64,000 bases of DNA. Source: Sulfuritalea sp. Its GTDB lineage: Bacteria > Pseudomonadota > Gammaproteobacteria > Burkholderiales > Rhodocyclaceae. The notes under the pieces were generated by a model, which searched no databases, was not told the origin of the DNA, and saw nothing but the letters and a program-made list of their open reading frames with translations. The position numbers and the translations under genes were made by a program. This document shows, piece by piece, positions 24,460 to 31,712 of the stretch. The DNA is taken from NCBI GenBank assembly GCA_023229545.1, contig JALNZB010000020.1:1-64000 (forward strand), in the 5' to 3' direction. The first letter of the stretch is position 1, and every line of letters begins with the position of its first letter.

Positions 24460-25793
24460 GACGCGTTCCTTTGCTGGAACCAGTCCAGAAGCGCCTCTTC
24501 AGGCATGGGGTGGGCATGAATATATCCCTGAATCGCATCGACGCCGGCTTCCCGCAGGGCATCAAGCTGCGCCTGATCTTCGACGCCCTCGGCCACCACG
24601 ATCATGCCCAGTTCGCGACCAAGTTGCGTCATGGCCTTGACCACGGCAAAGGCACGGCGGTCGTGGGGCAGCACGATGACAAAGGCGCGGTCGAGCTTCA
24701 GCTTGGTCGCCGGGATGTCCTTCAGGTTGGCCAGGCAGGAATAGCCGGTGCCAAAATCGTCAATCGCGAGTCCGACCCCGGCCCTTTTTGCGGCGTGCAA
24801 ATTTGCTTGCACGGTCTCCGAGATATCCATGAACAGCGATTCGGTCAGCTCCAGTTCGATCAGTTCCGGACTGACATTGGCGCACAGCAATGCGCCGTGC
24901 AGCGCCTGGGCGAATTGGGGGGAGGTCAGTTGCGCGCGCGAAACATTGATCGCTACTTTGGTGCGGTGTCCGGCATCGTCGAGATGGCGTGCATAACGCG
25001 CGCCGGCGAGCAGGCTCCATTCACCGAGACGGATGATCAGGCCGGTTTTTTCGGCAACGGGAATGAACCTGGCCGGCGGGATCAGTTCATCGTCGATCGT
25101 GCAGCGCATCAGGGCTTCGACGGCCTCGACCCGACCGTCGAAGCCGATGATTGGTTGATAGTGCAGACTCAAACCGCCGTTCTCGAGTGCCAGATGCAGT
25201 TTGTTCTCTATCGTCAGTTCTTCGCGCGCGAGCAGGATGCCGAGCCGTCCCGGCATCGGCTCGTCGCCCGAAGCCACGGCGCGCCCGCCACCCTGGCGCT
25301 TGGCGGTGCTCATGGCCCGGTCGGCGCGTTCGAGGAAAGCGAAGGGATCTTCGTCGCCCTCAAGAATGGCGATGCCTATGCTGGCCGAAGGATGGAGAAA
25401 CAGTTCGCCAAAGCGCAGTGGTGCTTCAATGGCCTGCAACAGGTCTTGCGCCAGTTGCCGGGCGTGTTCCGCATCGCTGTTGGGTATCAGGCAGACGAAC
25501 TCATCGCCACCCATGCGGCACCACTCGCCGCGTCCGGCGGATTTTTCACGCAGGCGCCGGGCGATCTGGGTGATGACCATGTCGCCACCCAAATGGCCGA
25601 AGGATTCGTTGACCTGCTTCAGGCGACTCAGATCGATCCACAGCGCGGCCAGCAACTGGCTGCTGGCGACCGCGCCGGATGCCAATCTGCCTACCAGTTC
25701 AAGGCAACTGCCGCGATCAAGAAAACCGGTGCTCGAATCTATGCCATTAGCCTGCATGCGGGGGTCTCGGTACAAATTATTGGTGTCAAGCAT
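24456..25793 (-). CDS. GGDEF-EAL domain protein (c-di-GMP turnover)
   Basis: A 445-residue cytosolic protein with no membrane or PAS input domain. The GGDEF domain (~20-175) has an intact MGGDEF active site at ~94-99. The EAL domain (~195-435) keeps AVEALMR, NVSRAQL, LELTES, DDFGTGYS, KLDRAF and AEGVED, so both diguanylate cyclase and phosphodiesterase residues are present. Which activity dominates cannot be told. It is co-transcribed with the HDOD protein. Confidence 0.92.
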   Translation of the reverse strand: MLDTNNLYRDPRMQANGIDSSTGFLDRGSCLELVGRLASGAVASSQLLAALWIDLSRLKQVNESFGHLGGDMVITQIARRLREKSAGRGEWCRMGGDEFVCLIPNSDAEHARQLAQDLLQAIEAPLRFGELFLHPSASIGIAILEGDEDPFAFLERADRAMSTAKRQGGGRAVASGDEPMPGRLGILLAREELTIENKLHLALENGGLSLHYQPIIGFDGRVEAVEALMRCTIDDELIPPARFIPVAEKTGLIIRLGEWSLLAGARYARHLDDAGHRTKVAINVSRAQLTSPQFAQALHGALLCANVSPELIELELTESLFMDISETVQANLHAAKRAGVGLAIDDFGTGYSCLANLKDIPATKLKLDRAFVIVLPHDRRAFAVVKAMTQLGRELGMIVVAEGVEDQAQLDALREAGVDAIQGYIHAHPMPEEALLDWFQQRNAS

Positions 25794-25849
25794 AGTCGAT
25801 TTTTGGCGGGACGAGCTTGCGAACTCGCAGTGGCTGGCACTTATCCCAC

Positions 25850-25961
25850 TTTTGGCTCCGGCCGCTACGCTTAACGCCGATACTGCCGGCGTTAGCCTTT
25901 CGCGCGGGAGTTTTGGCTCCGGCCGCTACGCTTAACGCCGATACTGCCGGCGTTAGCCTTT
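25850..25961. repeat. Tandem 51-bp repeat with internal palindrome upstream of lexA
   Basis: Two identical 51-bp units at 25850-25900 and 25911-25961, 10 bp apart, starting TTTTGGCTCCGGCCGCTACG. Each contains the perfect hairpin TAACGCCG-N7-CGGCGTTA. They lie between the divergent GGDEF-EAL gene and the lexA gene, immediately upstream of the lexA promoter and SOS box. Confidence 0.9.
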
Positions 25962-25981
25962 ACTAAAACTGCGTTTTGCTG

Positions 25982-26001
25982 TACTGTATGCATGAACAGC
26001 T
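25982..26001. promoter_or_regulatory. LexA operator (SOS box)
   Basis: TACTGTATGCATGAACAGCT fits the CTGT-N8-ACAG consensus exactly (CTGT at 25984, ACAG at 25996). It is 14 bp before the lexA start codon, the expected place for autoregulation. Confidence 0.85.
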
Positions 26002-26015
26002 AACGGAGTATCTTC

Positions 26016-26621
26016 ATGGCCGACGATCTCACTTCCCGCCAGCGGGAAATTCTCGATTTCATCCGCAACAGCATGGAAGTCTCCAGCGTGCCGCCGACGC
26101 GCGCCGAAATCGCCAGCGCTTTTGGTTTCGCCTCGGCCAATGCCGCCGAAGATCATCTGAAGGCGTTGGCGAGAAAGGGCGCGATCACGCTGGAGCACGG
26201 TTCCGCGCGTGGCATCCGGCTGGTGGAGCAGCTCGGCCTGCCGTTGATCGGCATCGTCGCCGCTGGCAGCCCGCTCCTGGCGATTGAAAACCGGCTCGGC
26301 CAGCTTCGCATCGATCCCGCGCTATTCACGCCGCGCGCCGATTTTCTGTTGCGCGTGCGCGGCCTGTCGATGATCGAAGCCGGCATTCTCGACGGCGACC
26401 TGCTCGCCGTGCACCGCACGACCGAAGCAACCAACGGCCAGATCGTCATCGCCCGGCTCGGCGACGAAGTCACCGTCAAGCGCTTCAAGCGGCGCGGCGC
26501 CATGGTCGAGCTGATCGCCGAGAACCGCGACTTCGCCCCGATCCTGGTCAATACCCGCAAGGAGCCGCTCACCATCGAAGGCGTCGCGGTGGGCTTGATC
26601 CGGGATGGCAAGACCTTGTGA
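26016..26621 (+). CDS. lexA: LexA repressor
   Basis: A 201-residue LexA. The N-terminal winged helix-turn-helix (LTSRQREILDFIRNSM, then PPTRAEIASAFGF) is followed by the self-cleavage site Ala-Gly in IGIVAAGSP (~residues 80-85). The catalytic Ser lies in RVRGLSMIEAGI and the catalytic Lys in EVTVKRFKR, so autocleavage should work. The gene has its own SOS box. Its stop codon overlaps the GTG of a truncated imuA, so it is probably the LexA2-type regulator of a lexA-imuA-imuB-dnaE2 mutagenesis operon that has since been disrupted. Confidence 0.95.
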   Translation: MADDLTSRQREILDFIRNSMEVSSVPPTRAEIASAFGFASANAAEDHLKALARKGAITLEHGSARGIRLVEQLGLPLIGIVAAGSPLLAIENRLGQLRIDPALFTPRADFLLRVRGLSMIEAGILDGDLLAVHRTTEATNGQIVIARLGDEVTVKRFKRRGAMVELIAENRDFAPILVNTRKEPLTIEGVAVGLIRDGKTL

Positions 26622-26788
26622 ACGTATCTGTCACCCCGCTGGCCCAGGTGCTGGAGCGCAGCGACATTCGGCGCGTCGACGCATTCGCCATAGCGTCAGC
26701 ACCGACTCTTGCCAGCGGCTTTCCCCGGCTCGATGCCGAACTGCCCGACGCGACCGACCTCCGGCAGCGAACTCGCGTCGCCGCCTGA
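26618..26788 (+). pseudogene. imuA: imuA, 5' remnant
   Basis: An open frame starting at a GTG that overlaps the lexA stop (GTGA). The translation VNVSVTPLAQVLERSD is followed by AFAIASAPTLASGFPRLDAELP, the conserved N-terminus of ImuA (SulA/RecA-like partner of the ImuB-DnaE2 mutasome). The similarity stops at ~26746, exactly before the glycine-rich segment that should follow LDAELP, and the frame then ends by chance at 26788. About 180 codons are missing. Confidence 0.8.
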
Positions 26789-26828
26789 CGACGGCCCGCG
26801 AAGCGGCATTGACGGCCCCCGAAGGGGA

Positions 26829-27161
26829 ATCCCCGTCACGCAGAGCGAAACTTACGTCCTGAAGGAATCCTTCGGCCAGTTGTGGAGCTACCAGCGCGAG
26901 GGATGGGCGCGGCGTTTCTTCGACAACTGGAAAGCCAGCCTCAAGTGGCAACGCCTCAAGCCTTACGAGAAGTTCGCGGAAATGATCGAGCGTCATTGGG
27001 ATGGAATCGCCGCCTACTGCAATCCAGAAAACAAAGTCTCGCTCGGCTTCGTCGAGGGACTCAACAACAAGATTCGCGTCATCCAGCGCCGCGCATACGG
27101 ACTGCGCGACGAACAGTACCTGCGACTGAAAGTCCTCACCTGTATGCTGCCGAAAATCTGA
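26829..27161 (+). pseudogene. ISL3 family transposase, C-terminal remnant
   Basis: The last ~110 codons of an ISL3-type (DDE) transposase: ESFGQLWSYQREGWARRFF, then a glutamate-containing segment EMIERHWDGIAAYC and the highly conserved LGFVEGLNNKIRVIQRRAYG up to LKVLTCML. The N-terminal zinc-finger and most of the catalytic domain are missing, and no start codon belongs to it. It directly follows the broken imuA, so this insertion or a later deletion probably destroyed the operon. Confidence 0.85.
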
Positions 27162-27249
27162 TTGACATGCGTTTTCACCCACACTCTTTCACGAAGACCC
27201 GATTTAAATTAATGACGCAGTAAGACTAGCAAGAGCTTTGGCTTCACTC

Positions 27250-27276
27250 AAAACCGCCGGCGCGTCCGGCGGTTTT
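27250..27276. terminator. Strong bidirectional terminator-like hairpin
   Basis: AAAACCGCCGG-CGCGT-CCGGCGGTTTT: a perfect 11-bp stem with A and T tracts on both sides. The same hairpin, with a different loop, lies at 31667-31693. Confidence 0.8.
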
Positions 27277-27333
27277 CTGAGTGGCGGTTTTTTGAGTGGA
27301 CAAATCGACCTGTCCCGCCGCACAATTCCAGCC

Positions 27334-27993
27334 ATGAACCCCGACAGCAGCGTTGCCTTCTTCGAGCGGCAGTTTCAGCACCAGCTCCGCGACCAGGACT
27401 TCAAGCTCAATCCGTTTGAGCTGGCCGTCTTGCCGCATCTGAAGGGGCGCGTTCTCGACTTCGGCTGCGGCTTGGGCAATCTTGCGCTTGCCGCCGCAGA
27501 GCGTGGCTGCTCGGTTGTTGCGCTGGATGCCAGCCCAGCCGCGATCAGCCACCTGCGGCAGCGTGCCGCTGCCAAGGCCCTGCCGGTCGAAGCCATCGAA
27601 GCCGATCTGCGGACTCATGCAATCAACGAAGACTTTGACTGCGTGGTCTCCATCGGCCTCCTGATGCTCTTCGACTGCGCGTGCGCCGCGCGCGTCCTGT
27701 CGATGCTACAAGCGCGCGTCCGTCCGGGCGGCATTGCGGTCATCAACGTGCTGGTCGAAGGCACGACTTACCTCGACATGTTTCAGCCCGGCGGTTACTG
27801 CCTGTTTTTGCGGTCCGAAATGACAAGCCGCTTCGCGGACTGGGACATCATTCATTCCGAATTCCGTGAATTTGATGCGGCAGGTGGGCGCATCAAGTCC
27901 TTCGTCACCGTCATCGCACAGAAACCATGGCCGGCAGCATGCCGCCCGGACGGTTCGTGCGACGAAACCGAACAACGCACTCGCAGTGTGTGA
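27334..27993 (+). CDS. Class I SAM-dependent methyltransferase (TehB-like)
   Basis: A 219-residue protein. The SAM-binding motif I is VLDFGCGLGNLALAAAERG (~residues 38-56), followed by the acidic motif II VVALDASP and a post-I region VVSIGLLMLFDC. The segment TYLDMFQPGGYCLFLRSEM then FADWDIIH resembles TehB-type (tellurite/selenite or thiopurine-like) methyltransferases. The substrate is unknown. The start at 27334 begins the conserved domain. Its 5' end and upstream hairpin are duplicated in inverted orientation at 31493-31693. Confidence 0.82.
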   Translation: MNPDSSVAFFERQFQHQLRDQDFKLNPFELAVLPHLKGRVLDFGCGLGNLALAAAERGCSVVALDASPAAISHLRQRAAAKALPVEAIEADLRTHAINEDFDCVVSIGLLMLFDCACAARVLSMLQARVRPGGIAVINVLVEGTTYLDMFQPGGYCLFLRSEMTSRFADWDIIHSEFREFDAAGGRIKSFVTVIAQKPWPAACRPDGSCDETEQRTRSV

Positions 27994-28048
27994 CTTGCTA
28001 TAGACTTCGGCGTACGAGGTCTAATACTAAAGTAGGAGGTGGAGTGCC

Positions 28049-29269
28049 ATGACATTACGCAGCAGGCTATTGTTTGTCCTTGCCATCCTTGCCGTGGCGA
28101 CCGTGATGGCCACCGGATTCAACTTCTTCATGTTCATGCGCCTGGCCGACGAGGCGGGCAAGACCAATCCGCAGATTATTGAATATGCCGGCTCGGCGAA
28201 AATGTGGATCATCGCCGTCAGTGCCGTGGCATCGGTTCTCGGTCTTGCGGCTTTCGTGCAACTGGCCCGCATCCTGCTCGGACTGCTCGGCGGCGAGCCG
28301 CAGTACGTGGCGGACGCCGTCAAGCGTATTGCCGGCGGCGATCTGTCCTTTACGCTGAAGCTTCGTCCGGGAGACACGGAAAGCCTGTGTGCCGCGATCA
28401 GCGGCATGCAGCAGAACCTGCACACCATGGTCGGCGAGTTGCGTGCGGCGAGTCGCCAACTCGATGAATCGGTAAAACAGATCGGCGCCATGACCGACGG
28501 GATTGTTGGCAGTTCGTCGCAGCAGAACGAAGTGGCGCAGGAAGCCGCAGCCACGGTCGGCGAGCTTTCCGCCAGTGTCGACAGGGTGGCCGACACCGCC
28601 GCGAATGTCGGTAGCCAGGTCGCCACCTGCATAGATATGACGGGTACGGCCAACGTAAGCCTGTCGAACATGATCGGCGAAATATCGATGGTGGAGAGCG
28701 CCGTCAATGACATAGCCAGTACCGCCACCGAATTCATCGAAAGCACCAAGGAGATCACCGACATGACGCGCGAGGTGCGCGACATCGCCGATCAGACCAA
28801 TCTCCTGGCGCTGAATGCGGCAATCGAAGCGGCGCGCGCGGGGGAGCAAGGACGGGGATTCGCGGTGGTGGCCGACGAGGTGCGCAAGCTGGCTGAGAAG
28901 TCGGCGATCGCGGCGGCCAAGATCGACAAGGTCACGCAAGCCATGGGTGGCCGTTCCGGTGATGTGGAGGGAGCCATTCAGCGCGGCCTTTCATCGCTGG
29001 AAACAAGCCAGCAATATCTCGAAGAGGTGGCGATGGCACTGGGCGAGTCGAACCAGGCGGTGCAGCAGACCACCACGAATACCGAGGAAATTATCGCCTC
29101 GGTCAAACAGCAGTCGGTGGCAAGCGACGGCATCGCCCAACATATCCAGCACCTCGCCAGCATGGCCAGGGACAACAATGCCGCCCTTGAGCGCGCGGCG
29201 GCGGCGATGCATGACATGGAAGCCTTGTCCGAACGCCTGAATCAGGTAGCGACGCGCTTCAACGTGTAA
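28049..29269 (+). CDS. Methyl-accepting chemotaxis protein
   Basis: A 406-residue chemoreceptor with two membrane helices (~6-31 and ~51-77) separated by only ~20 periplasmic residues, so it has no real extracytoplasmic ligand domain. A HAMP-like region follows, then a long coiled coil with the hairpin tip DIADQTNLLALNAAIEAARA and GRGFAVVADEVRKLAE, which binds CheA and CheW. It may sense via the membrane, as in energy-taxis receptors, but that is inference. An AGGAGGT ribosome binding site precedes the ATG. Confidence 0.93.
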   Translation: MTLRSRLLFVLAILAVATVMATGFNFFMFMRLADEAGKTNPQIIEYAGSAKMWIIAVSAVASVLGLAAFVQLARILLGLLGGEPQYVADAVKRIAGGDLSFTLKLRPGDTESLCAAISGMQQNLHTMVGELRAASRQLDESVKQIGAMTDGIVGSSSQQNEVAQEAAATVGELSASVDRVADTAANVGSQVATCIDMTGTANVSLSNMIGEISMVESAVNDIASTATEFIESTKEITDMTREVRDIADQTNLLALNAAIEAARAGEQGRGFAVVADEVRKLAEKSAIAAAKIDKVTQAMGGRSGDVEGAIQRGLSSLETSQQYLEEVAMALGESNQAVQQTTTNTEEIIASVKQQSVASDGIAQHIQHLASMARDNNAALERAAAAMHDMEALSERLNQVATRFNV

Positions 29270-29292
29270 GTGTCCAGCGCCCGTTTGATTAG

Positions 29293-29436
29293 CACCAGTA
29301 CAAGAACCGCAACTTGGTCAAACGCTTCTTCTGCCGCATCAAGCAATTCCGGCGCATCGCAACGCGCCATGACAAGTTCGCCGAACGCTTCGCTTCCTTT
29401 GTTGCGCTTACTGCCGCTGACATATGGCTTGCTTGA
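29293..29436 (+). pseudogene. IS5 family transposase, C-terminal remnant
   Basis: 48 codons without a start: the sequence YKNRNLVKRFFCRIKQFRRI then ATRHDKFAERFASF and ADIWLA-stop. This is the conserved C-terminal end (with the catalytic Glu region lost) of IS5/IS427-type transposases. The rest of 29437-29692 holds no recognisable gene and is the upstream region of the next cytochrome gene. Confidence 0.8.
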
Positions 29437-29692
29437 TTGCCAACAGACCCTAGTTCTTTCGAACTACCTCCGCCTACCTACTTGGTAGGACACCCCCTAC
29501 GTCGCCTGCCGCCGCCGAATGTGCTTCCGGCGGATTTCCTCATGGATGCGTTGTCCCTAATATCACGTCGTGGAAAACCGTAGAACCGAACTCAAGATCG
29601 GTGACCGGACAGTAGCTATTGATCAGGAATGTCATTGACTTAACTTGGCATGGCACGCGTTGTCCAACTGGAACAATATCAGGGAGACACAA

Positions 29693-30064
29693 ATGAAATA
29701 TCAAGCCCGTACCAAAGCACTGGTTAGTATGGTATCTGCCGCCATCATATTAGCCTGTTCAGCTAATGCATTCGCAGCTGCAAGTGCCGATGCCGCAATA
29801 GCATTGGCGCGCAAGAACAGTTGCTTCAAGTGCCATAGCGTAAAGGAAAAAAAGACAAAACAAGGCCCCAGTTGGCCCAAAATTGCGGAAAAATATCGCG
29901 GCAAGGCGGATGCCGAGCAACTCATGATGACCCATCTTTCCAGCGGAAAACTTGTCAAGTTTGTCGATGGTGTTGAAGTGTGTCACAGGATCATCAAGAC
30001 CAGCAACGAGGGCGAAGTCGACAACCTCTTTAAGTGGATACTTTCGCTCCAACCTGAGGCATGA
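29693..30064 (+). CDS. Small class I c-type cytochrome
   Basis: A 123-residue protein with a signal peptide (cleavage after ANAFA, ~residue 29) and one haem motif, CFKCH (~43-47). The mature part keeps the c5/c551-like pattern GPSWPKIAEKYRGK and a final WILSLQ. The usual distal-ligand motif with Met in a PMPPN-type loop is missing; instead there is DGVEVCHRIIKT, whose His could serve as second axial ligand. It would be a small periplasmic electron carrier. It lies alone on the plus strand facing the dihaem cytochrome gene. Confidence 0.85.
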   Translation: MKYQARTKALVSMVSAAIILACSANAFAAASADAAIALARKNSCFKCHSVKEKKTKQGPSWPKIAEKYRGKADAEQLMMTHLSSGKLVKFVDGVEVCHRIIKTSNEGEVDNLFKWILSLQPEA

Positions 30065-30094
30065 TCACCCTTCTTCCGTTCTCCGATGGATGGG

Positions 30095-30191
30095 TTCCCG
30101 GCGACAGTTTGACCGGCTGATCGTTCTTCAGGTTGCCCTAGAGGCGGTTGTGGCACTGGCCGCAGATCGTGGTGGAACGTTCGGTTGACAA
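30095..30191 (-). pseudogene. Remnant of a multihaem cytochrome gene
   Basis: On the minus strand the frame reads LSTERSTTICGQCHNRL-stop-GNLKNDQPV, a clear relative of the segment LSAERASMICVQCHSRPQGN LKNDQPV (written in two parts) in the multihaem cytochrome at 31713-33632. It holds one CxxCH motif and an in-frame stop, and only ~32 codons remain. Confidence 0.7.
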
Positions 30192-30192
30192 C

Positions 30193-30825
30193 CTACGGTT
30201 GCGGCGGCTGTTGTGGCACCACCATGAATGTGACAGCCGCACGCAGGTCGGTATCGCTCAAGTTGGCCATTCCGGCACGAGCGGGCATTTTATTGTGCCC
30301 ACGAATGGCCGATGTGACCAAATTCTCGACTCCCGCCTGAAGCCGCGGCTTCCAGTCACCCATGACTCCTATCCTTGGGGCGCCATCCTTACCCGTGGCA
30401 TGGCATTCGCTGCACCGTTCCTTGACCAATTGTTTGCCGGTCTTTTGACTGGGCGAACTGTATGGCTTGGATGGATCGATGGCCTTGCCCCCGCTCACCA
30501 TGTACGCGACGGCCCGGCTCATCTCGAGATCGGAAAGCGATGCATGCGCGCCGTGGGCGGGCATTTTGCGGATACCGATAATGGCATGCTCGGTTACGGT
30601 GCTCAAACCACGGGAAGCGCGTTTAGCCCATTCTGCCTGGTCGCCGAGTTTGGGTGCGCCGTCCTTTCCCGTCTCATGACAGCCAACGCAAACCGTCTTG
30701 ACAACCACCTTGCCGCTGCGATTCTCTCTTGTCTCTGCCATTGCCGACTGGAAGCACACAATCGATGGCAACGCAATCGCCAGAATGGACAGACGGTAGG
30801 TACGGTGAATCATTGACGTTTTCAT
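30193..30825 (-). CDS. Dihaem c-type cytochrome (two c5-like domains)
   Basis: A 210-residue protein with a signal peptide (cleavage near residue 30, ending QSAMA). There are two haem motifs, CVGCH (~45) and CSECH (~145), each followed by the c5-type pattern GKDGAPKLGD / GKDGAPRIGV and a distal methionine in KMPAHGAH / KMPARAGM. It is a periplasmic electron carrier. The start at 30825 has AGGAGATC upstream; the frame continues further but with no signal. The HemG-like gene lies 52 bp upstream on the same strand, so the two may be co-transcribed. Confidence 0.88.
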   Translation of the reverse strand: MKTSMIHRTYRLSILAIALPSIVCFQSAMAETRENRSGKVVVKTVCVGCHETGKDGAPKLGDQAEWAKRASRGLSTVTEHAIIGIRKMPAHGAHASLSDLEMSRAVAYMVSGGKAIDPSKPYSSPSQKTGKQLVKERCSECHATGKDGAPRIGVMGDWKPRLQAGVENLVTSAIRGHNKMPARAGMANLSDTDLRAAVTFMVVPQQPPQP

Positions 30826-30877
30826 TTTTTTGATCTCCTGGCACATTTTCCGGTTACTCCGGATTTTCTTTATCCTG

Positions 30878-31405
30878 CTACATCTCGCTGATAACCCTGC
30901 CGAACGCCTCCACTTGTTGCCAATCAGTGAATTCAACTACCGTCGCGGGATCGGTGGGTCCCTTTGTGATCAACATGATGAACCGGATCATCAACCGATC
31001 AACAAAGCCGTATTTCGGATAATCCAGTTTGCCAGCAAAGACCGCCAGTTGCTTCGGGCGCCATGATATCTGCTTGAGAAATTTGCGGAGGTAGGGATTG
31101 GTTTCCGGACGGTTTTTTTCCGGTTTTCGGGCGACGATGTTGACCGAGAAAAAAGCGTTTGCCTTGCTGTCCAGGAGCTGCCGGTTGCTGGCAATGAAAT
31201 CGAAAACGTGCTTGCTGTGCTTTCCATAGCGAATACTGGCGCCGACAATGATCTTGTCGAAAGCTTGCAGATCCACCTGGCGGTAATCCGTGACAGGAAC
31301 CAGCGTCACATGATGTGCGTTCTGTTCGATCACTTGCTTCAATCGATTGCATATCTTTATGGTGTGACCATCCGTAGATGAAAAGAGGATAAGAATATTG
31401 GACAT
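30878..31405 (-). CDS. hemG: Flavodoxin-like protoporphyrinogen IX dehydrogenase HemG
   Basis: A 175-residue flavodoxin-fold protein beginning MSNILILFSSTDGHTIKICN, with the FMN phosphate loop SSTDGHT, FDKIIVGASIRYGKH in the middle and the long insert containing FVDRLMIRFIMLITKG that is typical of E. coli-type HemG. HemG oxidises protoporphyrinogen IX to protoporphyrin IX using a quinone, the penultimate step of haem synthesis. Its place among c-type cytochrome genes fits a haem-demand role. This quinone-linked form is common in gammaproteobacteria, so the gene may have been acquired. Confidence 0.87.
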   Translation of the reverse strand: MSNILILFSSTDGHTIKICNRLKQVIEQNAHHVTLVPVTDYRQVDLQAFDKIIVGASIRYGKHSKHVFDFIASNRQLLDSKANAFFSVNIVARKPEKNRPETNPYLRKFLKQISWRPKQLAVFAGKLDYPKYGFVDRLMIRFIMLITKGPTDPATVVEFTDWQQVEAFGRVISEM

Positions 31406-31492
31406 TTTTCAGGGTCTTGATTGGCCTTGAGTACGGCCCCATTGGGAAAAGATTTTGGGGGGATCATACGACCTTAAGGCAGGACTGGAATT

Positions 31493-31612
31493 TCAACTGC
31501 GCGAATCATGAGTATCCTTGACCAGCTCAAGCGGATTGAGCTTGAAGTTCTGATCGCGGACTTGCCGCTGAAACTGCCGGTCGAAAAAGGCAGCGCTGCT
31601 GTCGGAATCCAT
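31493..31612 (-). pseudogene. Truncated copy of the TehB-like methyltransferase gene
   Basis: The minus strand encodes MDSDSSAAFFDRQFQRQVRD then QNFKLNPLEL, homologous to the first ~29 codons of the methyltransferase at 27334 (MNPDSSVAFFERQFQHQLRD then QDFKLNPFEL). It then breaks off into VKDTHDSRS and a stop. The upstream sequence (31613-31720), including the hairpin, is homologous too. Confidence 0.85.
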
Positions 31613-31666
31613 GGCCGGAATTGTGCGGCGGAACAGGCCAATCTGTCCACTCAAATAATGGCTAAA

Positions 31667-31693
31667 AAAACCGCCGGACTTGCCGGCGGTTTT
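31667..31693 (-). terminator. Terminator hairpin downstream of the multihaem cytochrome gene
   Basis: AAAACCGCCGG-ACTTG-CCGGCGGTTTT, an 11-bp perfect stem with a run of T in the direction of the minus strand, beginning 20 bp past the stop codon of the multihaem cytochrome gene. Confidence 0.8.
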
Positions 31694-31712
31694 AAGTGAA
31701 GCAAAGCGTTTG

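Noticed and set aside
29637..29670. Sigma-54-like promoter (TGGCACGCGTTGTC) before the small cytochrome
   Set aside because: The spacing between the GG and GC elements is wrong for a -24/-12 promoter.
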